Below, piece by piece: positions 35,171 to 45,866 of a DNA stretch of 64,000 nt (position 1 is its first letter; each line of letters starts with the position of its first letter). A program made the position numbers and the translations under genes. Under the pieces are notes generated by a model that was not told where the DNA came from, did no database searches, and was given only the letters and a program-made list of their open reading frames with translations. Origin of the DNA: Methylobacillus arboreus. Its GTDB lineage: Bacteria > Pseudomonadota > Gammaproteobacteria > Burkholderiales > Methylophilaceae. The stretch is from contig NZ_JAJAVC010000011.1 in the NCBI RefSeq assembly GCF_020532725.1, positions 582,471 through 646,470 of the forward strand, read 5' to 3'.

Positions 35171-36246
35171 GGGTCGTTCCCTTCTATTTTTTCTGATAAG
35201 GAGGCGAGATCTTTTTCAGCGTGGCTTTGCCTGAGGAAAACCGTTAAATCCGCATGCATGCGTGCAAATTCCGCATTCTTGCAAAATGCCGCCGCCCCCA
35301 ACGCCTTGCCTGTATGGCTTAAGACTTTTTCACAAGCGGATTCGACTGCCAAACGGACGCGCAAGGCTTCAACGAAGAAATTTTTCTTTGGATTGCCGTC
35401 TATGGCATTGGCCGAATCCCGTAGCAAGGCCGCGGCAGCCGCCAACGCCACATCCACTTCTCCCAGATGCATTGATTTGAAGGGCGCATGCGTGCCATGG
35501 CTTTTATGCAATTGCGAATAAAGCGTCATACCGAGTTTTTTTGCCGCTCCATACCAACAAGCCGCTATGCCTCCGCCCCCATGCCAAAAGCCGGGACGGT
35601 TCAAATAAGCGGAAGGCGGGCCAACTTGATGGCCAACTGCGCCATTGAATTCAACATCGACGCTATTAGTTTCCTGCATGCCTAGCGCGTGCCAGCCCTT
35701 GCTTGTTATTTTGACGCCCGGCTGGTCGAGGTTCACAGCGATCAAGACTGGTTGGTTCTCGGCATTCTTTGCGGTAACAAGCGCGTGGGAGAGGATATTG
35801 GCCCCCGAACACCAGGATTTGGTACCGGTGATTTCAACGCTTTGCTTAAATCCTGCTGCATGCAATGTGGAGTCATGCCTATCCGAAAATCTGGCTTGCA
35901 GGCTGAGTTCAGGGCACTCGGCAGCCCATGCGCCCCATCGTGTATTGGCCGGAATAGGCTGTTGGGTAATTTCATGTAGTATGGCTACCGCATCCTGGTG
36001 GCTTTCATACAATTTTGCGGCGCTTAAATCTATTGCCGCCACTGCTGCCAGCATTTTCCAGCGTAGCAATGTGTTGCCATGGCCAGGCAGGGGGAGGGTA
36101 AGAGTATCGTTTTCAACAAGGCGGTTAAAAATTTCAGAGGCGCAAGCAACTGGAGTGCACTTGGATAAAATATCTTCCAACTCCCCTAATAATTGAGTCT
36201 CGAGTCGAGTTGATAAAATATTCAAACCAGTAGAAGGAGCATTCAT
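35158..36246 (-). CDS. Acyl-CoA dehydrogenase-like flavoprotein
   Basis: A 362-residue protein of the acyl-CoA dehydrogenase fold. The middle beta domain has ITGTKSWCSGAN (139-150), the usual FAD/substrate motif. The C-terminal helical domain includes HLGEVDVALAAAAALL and ends with FLRQSHAEKDLASL (337-350). The YEGT-type loop that holds the catalytic glutamate in fatty-acid enzymes is absent, and the protein is shorter than the usual 380-400 residues, so the reaction may differ from alpha-beta dehydrogenation. It is the first gene of the four-gene operon. It may act on an acyl or amine part of the product. Confidence 0.82.
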   Translation of the reverse strand: MNAPSTGLNILSTRLETQLLGELEDILSKCTPVACASEIFNRLVENDTLTLPLPGHGNTLLRWKMLAAVAAIDLSAAKLYESHQDAVAILHEITQQPIPANTRWGAWAAECPELSLQARFSDRHDSTLHAAGFKQSVEITGTKSWCSGANILSHALVTAKNAENQPVLIAVNLDQPGVKITSKGWHALGMQETNSVDVEFNGAVGHQVGPPSAYLNRPGFWHGGGGIAACWYGAAKKLGMTLYSQLHKSHGTHAPFKSMHLGEVDVALAAAAALLRDSANAIDGNPKKNFFVEALRVRLAVESACEKVLSHTGKALGAAAFCKNAEFARMHADLTVFLRQSHAEKDLASLSEKIEGNDPWRL

Positions 36247-36802
36247 TTTCAGGGCCAGTAAGCATTCTCATGGATGCTAGAGTCAAAATTGTCCATGCCC
36301 TATAAGACAATTTCGCATATTGATGTGGGAATCGGCTGAGTGAGAAATAATTCAAAATTATCTCAACGGTCGAAGGACATAGTCGCTGGAATAAATACGT
36401 AGGCCGTGAATCTTTATTTGTAATGAACTTCTGACAAAGTTACCAGAAAATTACGCATTCCATTTGTTTTGCCTTCTTCCCATCATAAGGCCTAAATCAA
36501 CTCCATTTGAGCAGGGTCTTTCCGTCATTTGTTAAGCCAATTCTAGTATGAGTTCAGTAGGCTCATTCACACCTGCTATTGTCATTTCCCTGCCCAACGA
36601 CTCAAGCAAGAAGCTACTCAAATTGTAAAAACAGAATTAAATTCTTACAAAAAATTCAGCTAATGCAGGATAAGCGCATCTCAACTCCCCTCATAAAATA
36701 TGTTTGAAGAGGGCGTCAGGTTAACAGGTTAAGATAGTTAGTTTGATTTTACTGGTTTTCTCGCAGATTAATTTCCTAAATCTAGCACATCGGGAGGAGA
36801 AA
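36247..36802. other. AT-rich gene-free region upstream of the four-gene operon
   Basis: About 550 bases with no believable frame on either strand. It must hold the minus-strand promoter of the operon starting at 36246 and the plus-strand promoter of the small gene at 36803. It is visibly more AT-rich than the flanking genes. I see no clear -35/-10 pair or terminator. Confidence 0.5.
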
Positions 36803-36904
36803 ATGAGACATCACTTTCACGCAATTGTTATCAGTATCATGTTGGCGAATTTGTTCTGGTTGATATGGAACGCTGGTGTGTATTGGATCGAGAAGCATCC
36901 TTGA
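36803..36904 (+). CDS. Small single-helix membrane protein (33 residues)
   Basis: ATG at 36803 is preceded by an excellent ribosome site (GGGAGGAG, 36792-36799). The product starts MRHHFHAIVISIMLANLFWL, has one hydrophobic helix of about 20 residues (AIVISIMLANLFWLIWNAGV) and ends in a charged YWIEKHP tail. A bidirectional terminator follows. Ribosome site, helix and terminator together support a real small gene. Function is unknown; small membrane peptides of this size often modulate transporters or kinases. Confidence 0.65.
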   Translation: MRHHFHAIVISIMLANLFWLIWNAGVYWIEKHP

Positions 36905-37033
36905 GCGAGAGATGACGAAGTGAAGAGCCTTTATCATATGATTGCAATGTAGAAATTGCATAGAAGACAAAGTACGCGTCCTTGTTTCAAAGATATTCAT
37001 CATATCGACAACTGTCGTCAGAAAAATATAAAG

Positions 37034-37061
37034 AAAAGGCTGTCACAATCGACAGCCTTTT
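37034..37061. terminator. Bidirectional terminator
   Basis: Perfect stem AAAAGGCTGTC (37034-37044) / GACAGCCTTTT (37051-37061) with a six-base loop, between the plus-strand small gene and the minus-strand stress protein gene. Confidence 0.85.
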
Positions 37062-37086
37062 ATCACACTCCTGTTACAGATATCGC

Positions 37087-37602
37087 TCAGGAATAAATAT
37101 TAACGCCGCGATTATCTTCCCAGTCCTTGGCAAAGCGTTGTGAGTCTTCATCGGTTCTGGAGCGCACTCCTACCAGGATGCCGCCTTCATTGACGCCTTC
37201 TTCATATTCTTTCAGGCGGTCTTCAGGAATTGCCCAGCCGACCAAAGCACCTACGATGCCAGCCGTTACGCCACCAGCCCCGGCACCGGCCACTGCAGCA
37301 GCAAGGGGCCCCGCAATCACGAGTCCCAAGCCTGGCAAAGCCAATACCGTTCCTGTAGCTGCGATCGCCGCGGCGATTGCTCCTGCCGATGCGCCAATAG
37401 CGCCGCCAATAGCTGCGCCTTCAGCAGATTTGTTGCCGACTTCTGTTTCCAGCGTGGTGTTTTTGCCATAAAAACGCTCACGTGTTTCTTCTGACATAAC
37501 AACGTCAATTTCGTCAGCACGGTATCCCGCGTTGGTAGCACTCAAATAAGCGCGCTCTGCACTTTCCTGGTCTTTAAATAAGCCGGTTACTGTTCGTGTC
37601 AT
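37087..37602 (-). CDS. General stress protein 17M-like / glycine-zipper protein
   Basis: A 171-residue protein starting MTRTVTGLFKDQESAERAY, the fold seen at the start of general stress protein 17M/YflT-like proteins. A long glycine/alanine-rich hydrophobic middle follows (about 62-125, AIGGAIGASAGAIAAAIAATG type), which could form a membrane-inserted glycine zipper. The end is acidic (RLKEYEEGVNEGGILVGVRS), with a second stress-domain-like strand. AGGAGA precedes the start. Stress role is inferred from the family. It lies alone between terminators or hairpins, near the small membrane peptide. Confidence 0.8.
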   Translation of the reverse strand: MTRTVTGLFKDQESAERAYLSATNAGYRADEIDVVMSEETRERFYGKNTTLETEVGNKSAEGAAIGGAIGASAGAIAAAIAATGTVLALPGLGLVIAGPLAAAVAGAGAGGVTAGIVGALVGWAIPEDRLKEYEEGVNEGGILVGVRSRTDEDSQRFAKDWEDNRGVNIYS

Positions 37603-37762
37603 GATATCTCCTCAGGGGGTAATTATCAGAAAGCCTGATGGAGGCAGTATGAAACAATGCTTCAAAATTCAATGTAGGGGTATTAACTAAATCCATGTAG
37701 GAGTTCTGCAGGTCATCGGTAGGCTAAGCTATATAAGGTAAATCCAGGCATCAAAAATCTTT

Positions 37763-37782
37763 TTCCAATCAATTCATTGGAA
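37763..37782 (-). terminator. Possible weak terminator of trpS
   Basis: TTCCAAT (37763-37769) / ATTGGAA (37776-37782) with a six-base loop; read on the minus strand it is followed by AAAGATTTTTG. It lies 88 bases past the trpS stop. Confidence 0.35.
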
Positions 37783-37870
37783 TAATTTCCTGAATGCGCT
37801 GTTCCGATAAGCCCAAGCTGGTTTCTCCCGCGTTGGTAATATTTAAACGGGCCGTACATGCAATGCAGGT

Positions 37871-38890
37871 TTAGAAGTAATTCAAGCCTAGCGCAGCTTT
37901 GACCTCATCTGTCGTCCTGGCGGCGACTTCTCGCGCCTGCTCGGTGCCTTCGCGCAGCAGTTGCAGAATATGGCCCTTGTCTTCTGCGAGTTCGGCACGG
38001 CGGGCGCGGATAGGCTCCAGCAGTTCTTGCAGCACGGCTTCCAGGCGTTTTTTCACAATGCTGTCAGCGAGGCCGCCGCGGGTGTAATGTTCTTTGAGTT
38101 CGGCCACGGCAGCCTTGTCGCTATCGAACGCATCCAGGTAGGTGAAGGCAATATTGCCTTCGACATGGCCGGGATCTTCGATGCGCAAGTGCAGGGGGTC
38201 GGTGTAGACCTTCTTGACCGCCTTGCTGACTTCATCTGCAGAGGCGCCGAGGTTGATAACGTTGCCCAGGGACTTGCTCATCTTGGCTTTGCCATCGATG
38301 CCGGGCAGGCGGCCGATTTCAGGCACCAGGGCCTTGGTTTCCACCAGGATTTCTTCTTTGGTATTCGGGTTTTTGTAAAGGCGGTTGAAGCGGCGCACGA
38401 TTTCGTTGGTCTGTTCGATCATCGGAATCTGGTCTTCGCCCACCGGCACCAGGGTGGCTTTGAACGCGGTGATGTCGGCTGCCTGGCTGACAGGATAGGT
38501 GAGGAAACCCGCAGGAATGTCACGCTCAAAGTCACGCAGGCGGATTTCTTCCTTCACGGTCGGGTTGCGCTCCAAGCGCGCCACGGTGACCAGGTTGAGG
38601 TAGTAGAACGCCAGTTCGGTGAGCTCGGGCACTTGCGACTGGATGAAGATGGTCGAGAGTCTGGGGTCGATGCCGACAGCAAGGTAATCCAGCGCTACTT
38701 CGATGACGTTGCGGTGTACCTTGTCGATATCATCCATATTGTCGGTCAACGCCTGGGCATCGGCCAGCATGATGTACTGCTTGTACTCATGCTGGTAATG
38801 CACGCGGTTGCGCAGGCTGCCGACAAAATGACCGAGATGCAGGGGGCCGGTCGGTCGGTCGCCAGTGAGGATAATGGGTTTTGTGCTCAT
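37871..38890 (-). CDS. trpS: Tryptophanyl-tRNA synthetase
   Basis: A class I synthetase that charges tRNA-Trp. The 339 residues start [21 protein letters not shown], containing the HIGH-type motif (HLGH, 18-21). KMSKS is at 203-207. [19 protein letters not shown] is the usual TrpRS signature. The upstream frame is open for 51 more codons, but they overlap the guaA end and lack similarity, so I used the ATG at 38888-38890. It follows guaA by 43 bases on the same strand. Confidence 0.96.
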   Translation of the reverse strand: MSTKPIILTGDRPTGPLHLGHFVGSLRNRVHYQHEYKQYIMLADAQALTDNMDDIDKVHRNVIEVALDYLAVGIDPRLSTIFIQSQVPELTELAFYYLNLVTVARLERNPTVKEEIRLRDFERDIPAGFLTYPVSQAADITAFKATLVPVGEDQIPMIEQTNEIVRRFNRLYKNPNTKEEILVETKALVPEIGRLPGIDGKAKMSKSLGNVINLGASADEVSKAVKKVYTDPLHLRIEDPGHVEGNIAFTYLDAFDSDKAAVAELKEHYTRGGLADSIVKKRLEAVLQELLEPIRARRAELAEDKGHILQLLREGTEQAREVAARTTDEVKAALGLNYF

Positions 38891-38933
38891 CTCTTGTTCT
38901 CTGTTTCTTCTGAGGTCAGGCAAGTCGGGGCAG

Positions 38934-40514
38934 TTATTCCCACTCAATCGTGGCAGGCGGCTTGCCGGAAATATCATAGACCACGCGGTTGATGCCGCGC
39001 ACTTCGTTGATGATGCGGTTGGATACCTTGCCCAGCAGGTCATATGGCAGCTCAGCCCAATGCGCGGTCATGAAGTCGGTGGTGACCACGGCGCGCAGGG
39101 CAACCACATAGTCATAAGTGCGGCCATCGCCCATGACGCCTACGGACTTCACTGGCAGGAATACGGCAAATGCCTGCGAGGTCTTGTCGTACCAGGACTT
39201 GCCATCTGCGTCCTTGGTGTTGCGCAGTTCTTCGATGAAGATGTGGTCGGCCTTGCGCAACAGGTCTGCGTATTCACGCTTCACTTCGCCCAGGATACGC
39301 ACGCCCAGGCCGGGACCGGGGAAGGGATGGCGGTAGACCATGTCATGCGGCAACCCGAGTGCAACACCGAGTTCACGAACCTCATCCTTGAACAGTTCGC
39401 GCAATGGTTCCAGCAATTGCAGTTTAAGCGTGTCTGGCAAGCCGCCTACATTGTGGTGGCTCTTGATGGTGTGCGCTTTCTTGGTCTTGGCGCCGGCAGA
39501 TTCGATCACGTCTGGGTAGATGGTGCCCTGCGCCAGCCACTTGGCTTGCGCCAGCTTGGCAGATTCTGCCTGGAATACCTCAACAAACTCGCGGCCGATG
39601 ATCTTACGTTTGGCTTCAGGGTCGGAAACGCCGACGAGATCGCCAAGGAATTTGGCACTGGCATCGACATGAATCACCTTGACGCCGAGGTTTTTGGCAA
39701 AGGTTTCCATCACCTGTTCGGCTTCGTTGAGGCGCAGTAGGCCGTTGTCGACAAAGACACAGGTGAGCTGGTCGCCAATGGCGCGATGGATCAAGGCTGC
39801 TGCTACGGAAGAGTCGACGCCGCCAGAGAGGCCAAGGATGACCTCGTCATTGCCGACTTCGTCGCGAATACGCTGGACGGCGGTTTCAACATAGTCAGGC
39901 ATGTTCCAGCCGCGGTCACAGCCGCAGATTTCGTGCACAAAACGGCTGAGCAGGGCGGTGCCTTGCTTGGTGTGGGTTACTTCAGGATGGAACTGCACGG
40001 CATAGTAGCGGCGGCTTTCGTTAGCCATGCCCGCAATCGGGGTCGCGCTATTGCTGGCGATGATCTTGAAGCCTTCTGGCAGGGCAGTGACCTTGTCGCC
40101 ATGGCTCATCCAGACATCCAACAGGCCGTGGCCTTGCCCGTTGCGCCTGTCCTCGATGTCCTTGAGCAGGGCAGAGTGTCCTTGCGCACGGATCTCGGCG
40201 TAACCGAATTCGCGCTTCGCTGCATTTTCCACCGAGCCGCCGAGCTGGGCTGCCATGGTCTGCATGCCGTAACAGATGCCCAAAACAGGCACGCCGAGCT
40301 CAAATACGCTTTGCGGTGCACGCGGGGTCTCGTCCTCATATACCGAGTTGGGGCCGCCGGAGAGGATCACGCCTACAGGCTGGAATTCGCGGATGAAGTC
40401 GTCCGTGACATCCCACGAGTGCAACTCGCAGTAAACATTGGCTTCACGCACGCGGCGTGCAATCAACTGGGTATATTGGGAGCCGAAATCAAGAATCAGA
40501 ATTTTTTGTTGCAT
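38934..40514 (-). CDS. guaA: GMP synthase (glutamine-hydrolysing)
   Basis: GuaA aminates XMP to GMP using glutamine and ATP. The 526 residues show a class I glutamine amidotransferase with catalytic C81 in VLGICYGMQ and the histidine in QFHPEVTHT, then the ATP pyrophosphatase loop [11 protein letters not shown], and the C-terminal dimerisation part ending PPATIEWE. Together with guaB upstream it gives the two steps from IMP to GMP. A SIMPL-domain gene lies between the two, all in one direction. Confidence 0.98.
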   Translation of the reverse strand: MQQKILILDFGSQYTQLIARRVREANVYCELHSWDVTDDFIREFQPVGVILSGGPNSVYEDETPRAPQSVFELGVPVLGICYGMQTMAAQLGGSVENAAKREFGYAEIRAQGHSALLKDIEDRRNGQGHGLLDVWMSHGDKVTALPEGFKIIASNSATPIAGMANESRRYYAVQFHPEVTHTKQGTALLSRFVHEICGCDRGWNMPDYVETAVQRIRDEVGNDEVILGLSGGVDSSVAAALIHRAIGDQLTCVFVDNGLLRLNEAEQVMETFAKNLGVKVIHVDASAKFLGDLVGVSDPEAKRKIIGREFVEVFQAESAKLAQAKWLAQGTIYPDVIESAGAKTKKAHTIKSHHNVGGLPDTLKLQLLEPLRELFKDEVRELGVALGLPHDMVYRHPFPGPGLGVRILGEVKREYADLLRKADHIFIEELRNTKDADGKSWYDKTSQAFAVFLPVKSVGVMGDGRTYDYVVALRAVVTTDFMTAHWAELPYDLLGKVSNRIINEVRGINRVVYDISGKPPATIEWE

Positions 40515-40568
40515 GTAAGCTCAAGCGCGTTGGGAATAGGTTGAAGGGGTAGCTAAGCCTCAATGGCG

Positions 40569-41294
40569 TTAGTCTGAAAGGTAATACTCTACCGTGGATA
40601 CCACGCGGACTTTCTTGATATGCGCGGTGCCGGAGTCGCGGTTTTCTATGCTGAATGTGCCCTGGTTGGCACGCTTGATCTTGCCGAGCGTGCTGTCGGA
40701 ATCCTTGGCAAACTTGTTGGCTGCTTCGCGTGCGTTCTTGGTGGCTTCTTCAATCATCGCAGGCTTGATTTCATTCAGCTTGCTGTAGATGAACTGGGTG
40801 TTATAGCTGTCACCCGCAATCGGGATGCCTTGTTGCCCCAGTTCAGCTACCTGGATCATGGTTTCACGCACTTTTTCCACCTGGCTGGAGTACACGGTGA
40901 TAGTGGAGCTCGCGGTATAGCGGTATTTTGCATTGGCGCCAGCGTCCCCATATTCGCGTGCCTGTTTGTCCACCACCGATGGGGCGGAAACGCTGGCCTC
41001 GTTTTCCTTGAAGCCATTGCGCTGCAGGAATTCCAGCACACTGGCGTTCTTCTGCTGGATGTTCTGGTACAGCGCGCTGAGGTCGTTGTCCGCGATACTG
41101 AAGGTAATGGGCCAGATGGCGATATCGGCGGCGACTTCGCGCTCGGAGAGGCCCTTGACCTCTACCGTGCGTTCCAGCTTCTTGATTTCCAGCGCGCCAT
41201 GGGAAAGTTGGTAGCCCAATGCGCCCAACCCGGCAAACAACAGCACGCCGAGGATGGTGAATGCCGGGATGGAAGAGGTTTTTTCTGTCGCCAT
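40569..41294 (-). CDS. SIMPL-domain (DUF541) envelope protein
   Basis: A 241-residue protein with an N-terminal membrane anchor (FTILGVLLFAGLGALGYQL) and a SIMPL domain starting ERTVEVKGLSEREVAADIAIW. SIMPL/DUF541 proteins (such as E. coli YggE) are periplasmic and form ring-like assemblies linked to lower oxidative stress; the exact function is unclear. It sits between guaB and guaA, 10 bases after guaB, a common betaproteobacterial arrangement, so it is probably co-transcribed with purine genes without sharing the pathway. Confidence 0.85.
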   Translation of the reverse strand: MATEKTSSIPAFTILGVLLFAGLGALGYQLSHGALEIKKLERTVEVKGLSEREVAADIAIWPITFSIADNDLSALYQNIQQKNASVLEFLQRNGFKENEASVSAPSVVDKQAREYGDAGANAKYRYTASSTITVYSSQVEKVRETMIQVAELGQQGIPIAGDSYNTQFIYSKLNEIKPAMIEEATKNAREAANKFAKDSDSTLGKIKRANQGTFSIENRDSGTAHIKKVRVVSTVEYYLSD

Positions 41295-41304
41295 GGCTGT
41301 TTGC

Positions 41305-42858
<1,554 letters not shown>

Positions 42859-42924
42859 TCAATTGACGGCAGTAATGAAGCCGCTTACTGTGTTGAACGC
42901 GATTTCTATGATTCGGGGGAGTTC

Positions 42925-43395
42925 ATGAATATAGCTCGGTGGCTGACATTAGGCATGATGCTGGTATTGCCATGGATGGCCTATGCCCAGGTTTACAAGT
43001 GGAAAGACAATAACGGCGTGACGTTGTACTCAGACTCACCGCCTCCTGGCAATGTCCCTTATGAGCTGGTGGATAATGTCAGGTCTGTATCCAAGACAAC
43101 GCCTGCGCCAAGCAATGTGGATTCGCAGGCCGTGCGCAATGCCGCAGCCTTGCGCCGCCAGAGCGAAGCCGAGCAGGAAAGGCGCAACGACGAAAAGCAG
43201 CGTGCAGAAGAAGAAGCCAGGAAAGCCAATTGCCAGAATGCCAGGGCAAACTACCAGAACTTCAAGGTCGGCGGACGTATTTACAAGATGACGCCTGAAG
43301 GCGAGCGCGAATACCTAGGCGATGAGGATATCCAGCGTGGGCTGGAGGAGGCTACCAGGGAAGTGCAGCAATACTGCACTGACACTGAGGATTAA
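42925..43395 (+). CDS. DUF4124-domain exported protein
   Basis: A 156-residue protein: signal peptide MNIARWLTLGMMLVLPWMAYA, then a DUF4124 domain (QVYKWKDNNGVTLYSDSPPP, about 22-41), a charged glutamate/arginine-rich helix (about 80-115) and a cysteine-containing end. DUF4124 is a small periplasmic domain of unknown function, often fused to other parts. The ATG at 42925 has GGGGGAG upstream; the longer open frame overlaps guaB and is ignored. Its stop overlaps the opposing rnfH stop by four bases. Confidence 0.85.
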   Translation: MNIARWLTLGMMLVLPWMAYAQVYKWKDNNGVTLYSDSPPPGNVPYELVDNVRSVSKTTPAPSNVDSQAVRNAAALRRQSEAEQERRNDEKQRAEEEARKANCQNARANYQNFKVGGRIYKMTPEGEREYLGDEDIQRGLEEATREVQQYCTDTED

Positions 43396-43730
43396 CGGGT
43401 TCTGACTGAAACCTGTGGCGGCAGCTTGCGGCCGCCTTTTTTAGGCGCGGCAGTTTGGCTTACGCGCTTGCGCCTTGCTTCCTTGGGATCTGCTTGCAAT
43501 GGACGGTAAATCTCTACCCGGTCATGGGCTTGCAGCAAAGAATCTGCCCGCACAATTTCGCCAAAAACCCCCAATTTGCTCTGTTTGACATCCAGCCCAG
43601 GGAAGTGGTCTGCAATCCCTGATTGCAGTACAGCCTCAAGTGCCGTGGTGCCTGTGGGCACTTCAACTTTCAGGATCAGTTGCTTGTCTGGCAGGGCATA
43701 AGCCACTTCAACGGAAATCTTCGCTGTCAT
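43392..43730 (-). CDS. rnfH: RnfH-family ubiquitin-like protein
   Basis: A 112-residue protein of the RnfH/UPF0125 family with a beta-grasp fold: ISVEVAYALPDKQLILKVEVP, then GIADHFPGLD and LGVFGEIVRADSLLQAHDRVEIYRPL. In E. coli it was called RatB. Its function is not settled. A basic tail (ARRKRVSQTAAPKKGGRKL) extends the C-terminus. It overlaps ratA by four bases and follows it, as in many proteobacteria. Confidence 0.9.
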   Translation of the reverse strand: MTAKISVEVAYALPDKQLILKVEVPTGTTALEAVLQSGIADHFPGLDVKQSKLGVFGEIVRADSLLQAHDRVEIYRPLQADPKEARRKRVSQTAAPKKGGRKLPPQVSVRTR

Positions 43731-44164
43731 GGCGCTTGATCTGGGGTTTCCGCCTGTTTTACGAAAGCTTCGACAAAAGTATTGGCGATATGGCTGAATA
43801 CCGGGGCGATGAGTTTTTCCAGCAGGATGCTGGAAAACTCGTATTGCAACCTGAACTGTACCTTGCAGGCATCCTCCGCCAGAGGCGTGAAGCGCCAGAA
43901 TCCCTCGAGGTGCTTGAAAGGGCCGCTTTTCAGGCGGATTTCCATATCAGTAGGGAATACCTTGTGGTTTTCCGTGGTGAATTTCTGCTTTAATCCATGG
44001 TAGTCGATGTGGAGCGTGGCTTCAGTCACCGCCTCATCCTGGCGGTGCAGATCCACTCCGCCGCACCAGGGCAGGAATCGCGGGTAGGCTTCCACATTGT
44101 CCACCAGATTGAACATGCGTTTTGCAGAGTGTCCCACCAGGACTGTTTTTTCAACCTGTGCCAT
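43727..44164 (-). CDS. ratA: RatA/coenzyme Q-binding START-like protein
   Basis: A 145-residue polyketide-cyclase/START-fold protein: VEKTVLVGHSAKRMFNLVDNVE, then PRFLPWCGG and ISPVF-type C-terminal helix APVFSHIANTFVEAFVKQA. Relatives include E. coli RatA, reported as a ribosome-association toxin, and the mitochondrial coenzyme Q-binding protein Coq10; a role in quinone handling is at least as likely as toxicity. It lies divergent from smpB, with 145 bases between starts, and is coupled to rnfH. Confidence 0.88.
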   Translation of the reverse strand: MAQVEKTVLVGHSAKRMFNLVDNVEAYPRFLPWCGGVDLHRQDEAVTEATLHIDYHGLKQKFTTENHKVFPTDMEIRLKSGPFKHLEGFWRFTPLAEDACKVQFRLQYEFSSILLEKLIAPVFSHIANTFVEAFVKQAETPDQAP

Positions 44165-44309
44165 TCGTCTCGCGATCTAGAGTAAAATATCGATTTTAAG
44201 TCATATTCACCGGCTGCAAGCAAAAGCGGCGCAAATTGGCATGCAACAGGCCGATTTCAAGTTTGCTGGCGCCGGAGGATTGATCTCACCATTTAAGTAT
44301 CACGCCACC

Positions 44310-44774
44310 ATGAGTATCGCCCAGAACAAAAAAGCGTTTCACGATTATTTCATCGAAGAAAAATACGAAGCCGGTATTGTGCTTGAAGGCTGGGAGGTGA
44401 AGGCTATCCGTGAAAACCGCATCCAGCTCAAGGAAGCCTATGTCATCATCCAGCGTGGCGAGATTTACCTCATAGGCTGCCATGTTACACCCCTGGGCTC
44501 GGCTTCCACGCATGTGCGCCCAGATGCGATCCGTACCCGTAAGCTGTTGTTGCATTCCGAGCAAATTGCCAAGCTGATCGGCAAGGTGGAGCGTGCTGGC
44601 TATACCCTGGTGCCGCTGGACATGCATTACACCCGTGGACGCATCAAGGTGCAGATCGGCCTGGCCAAGGGCAAGAAGCAATATGACAAGCGGCAGAGTG
44701 AGAAGGAAAAAGACTGGAAGCGCGAGCAGAGCTCAATCATGAAGAAGTATGTTAAAACTCAAGCAGGTTCCTGA
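44310..44774 (+). CDS. smpB: SsrA-binding protein SmpB
   Basis: SmpB carries tmRNA to stalled ribosomes. The 154-residue protein ([15 protein letters not shown]) shows [16 protein letters not shown], then [13 protein letters not shown] and the basic tail [20 protein letters not shown], which becomes helical in the ribosomal A site. The frame is open 23 codons upstream, but that extension has no similarity. Its RNA partner is encoded 3 kb away at 47849-48209. Confidence 0.97.
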   Translation: MSIAQNKKAFHDYFIEEKYEAGIVLEGWEVKAIRENRIQLKEAYVIIQRGEIYLIGCHVTPLGSASTHVRPDAIRTRKLLLHSEQIAKLIGKVERAGYTLVPLDMHYTRGRIKVQIGLAKGKKQYDKRQSEKEKDWKREQSSIMKKYVKTQAGS

Positions 44775-44895
44775 ATTCCTTCTACTTTCAGAGTTATCTG
44801 ACAATCATTATAGCGGTAGGCTGACAGCCTGCCGGTCCTGTTCTTGATAAGGTTGTGTTAATGCATTAACGCAGACTTTTATCAGGAACATGATA

Positions 44896-45336
44896 ATGAA
44901 TATTTTCGAGGCATTGCGCCAAAGCCATGAACGCCAGCGTGAAATTCTCGCGCAACTGGTTGAAACCAGTGGCGACACACCCGAGCGCAAGCAGCTATTC
45001 AAGCAAATCCAGGTTGAACTATGGGCGCATGAGACCGCAGAGGAGCGACATTTCTACCGCCCTATCATGCTTGATGACAATGGCATAGAGCCCTCCAGGC
45101 ACGGGATTGCCGAGCATCACGAGATTGACGAAATCCTTGAAAAGCTCAAGGAGACTGAATTGTCTTCACCTGCATGGCTGGTTCATGCTAAAGAATTGCA
45201 GCAAAAGGTACTGCACCACTTGGAAGAAGAAGAACATAAATTCTTCCAGATGGCAGGGAAAATACTCAACCAGCGGGAAAAGCAGCGTCTTTCAAAGCAA
45301 TATCTGAAAGATTACGAAGAGGCGCTTGCGCAATAA
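44896..45336 (+). CDS. Hemerythrin-domain protein
   Basis: A 146-residue four-helix protein with the metal-binding pattern of hemerythrin HHE domains: RQSHERQ (first His), WAHETAEERHFY, AEHHEIDEIL and HHLEEEEHKFF. Such proteins hold a diiron site that binds oxygen, nitric oxide or stores iron. The ATG at 44896 is best placed behind AGGAAC (44884-44889); ATG 44890 would give two more residues. It is followed tail to tail by the nuclease gene. Confidence 0.88.
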   Translation: MNIFEALRQSHERQREILAQLVETSGDTPERKQLFKQIQVELWAHETAEERHFYRPIMLDDNGIEPSRHGIAEHHEIDEILEKLKETELSSPAWLVHAKELQQKVLHHLEEEEHKFFQMAGKILNQREKQRLSKQYLKDYEEALAQ

Positions 45337-45344
45337 TCCTCACG

Positions 45345-45866
45345 TTAGCGCTTGGTACGGCGATATTGCCAGGGCGGGACAGGGCTTGCATCCTGCCATA
45401 ATCCCTGCTTGTCGCGCTTGGCCTGATATTCCGCCTGGGCGTAGCGTGAGCGGTCTTCAGGCTCCTGCTCTCGCTCATAATATTTATAGTGCCAGGCCAT
45501 GCCTTTCTGGATCTGCTGCAGGTTGATATCCTGGCCGTTGTAGACCACCTTGCCCACAATCCGCCCGTAATCATCACGCTTGTTCCAGTCTACCGTCACA
45601 TTCTTGCCATTGATCGCCCGGTTGAGTGCCACGCGAGCCTGCTTGCCATAAGCCTGGTTTCTTTCCGGCGCATCAATACCCAGTAGCCTGACCTTGTGCT
45701 GGGTATTGTTTGCCATGATGGTCAGCGAGTCACCATCGGCAATATGGATGACCTTGCCGGTGATCGTGTCTGCGTTGGCATTGAGCGTTAAGCCGAGATT
45801 GAGTAATGCAATGGCCAACAGGCAATAGAACGAAGGATATCGGAAGTATGAGGTGGATGTCGTCAT
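45345..45866 (-). CDS. Secreted thermonuclease-family nuclease
   Basis: A 173-residue protein with an N-terminal hydrophobic signal (FYCLLAIALLNLGLTLNANA) and a staphylococcal-nuclease domain: HIADGDSLTIM, VRLLGIDAPERNQAYG and DDYGRIVGKV. The conserved active-site arginines and glutamate (R in RLLGIDAPE, E after it, R in YGR) are present, so it is likely an active Ca2+-dependent nuclease in the periplasm or outside. It is convergent with the hemerythrin gene, eight bases apart. Confidence 0.9.
   Translation of the reverse strand: MTTSTSYFRYPSFYCLLAIALLNLGLTLNANADTITGKVIHIADGDSLTIMANNTQHKVRLLGIDAPERNQAYGKQARVALNRAINGKNVTVDWNKRDDYGRIVGKVVYNGQDINLQQIQKGMAWHYKYYEREQEPEDRSRYAQAEYQAKRDKQGLWQDASPVPPWQYRRTKR

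Noticed and set aside
37961..38992. 343-codon plus-strand frame opposite trpS
   Set aside because: Shadow of trpS in GC-rich codons; no ribosome site or motif.
43727..44164. ratA-rnfH as a toxin-antitoxin pair
   Set aside because: Despite the RatA/RatB names, both are conserved housekeeping-like genes in this order beside smpB; toxicity is not supported by sequence.
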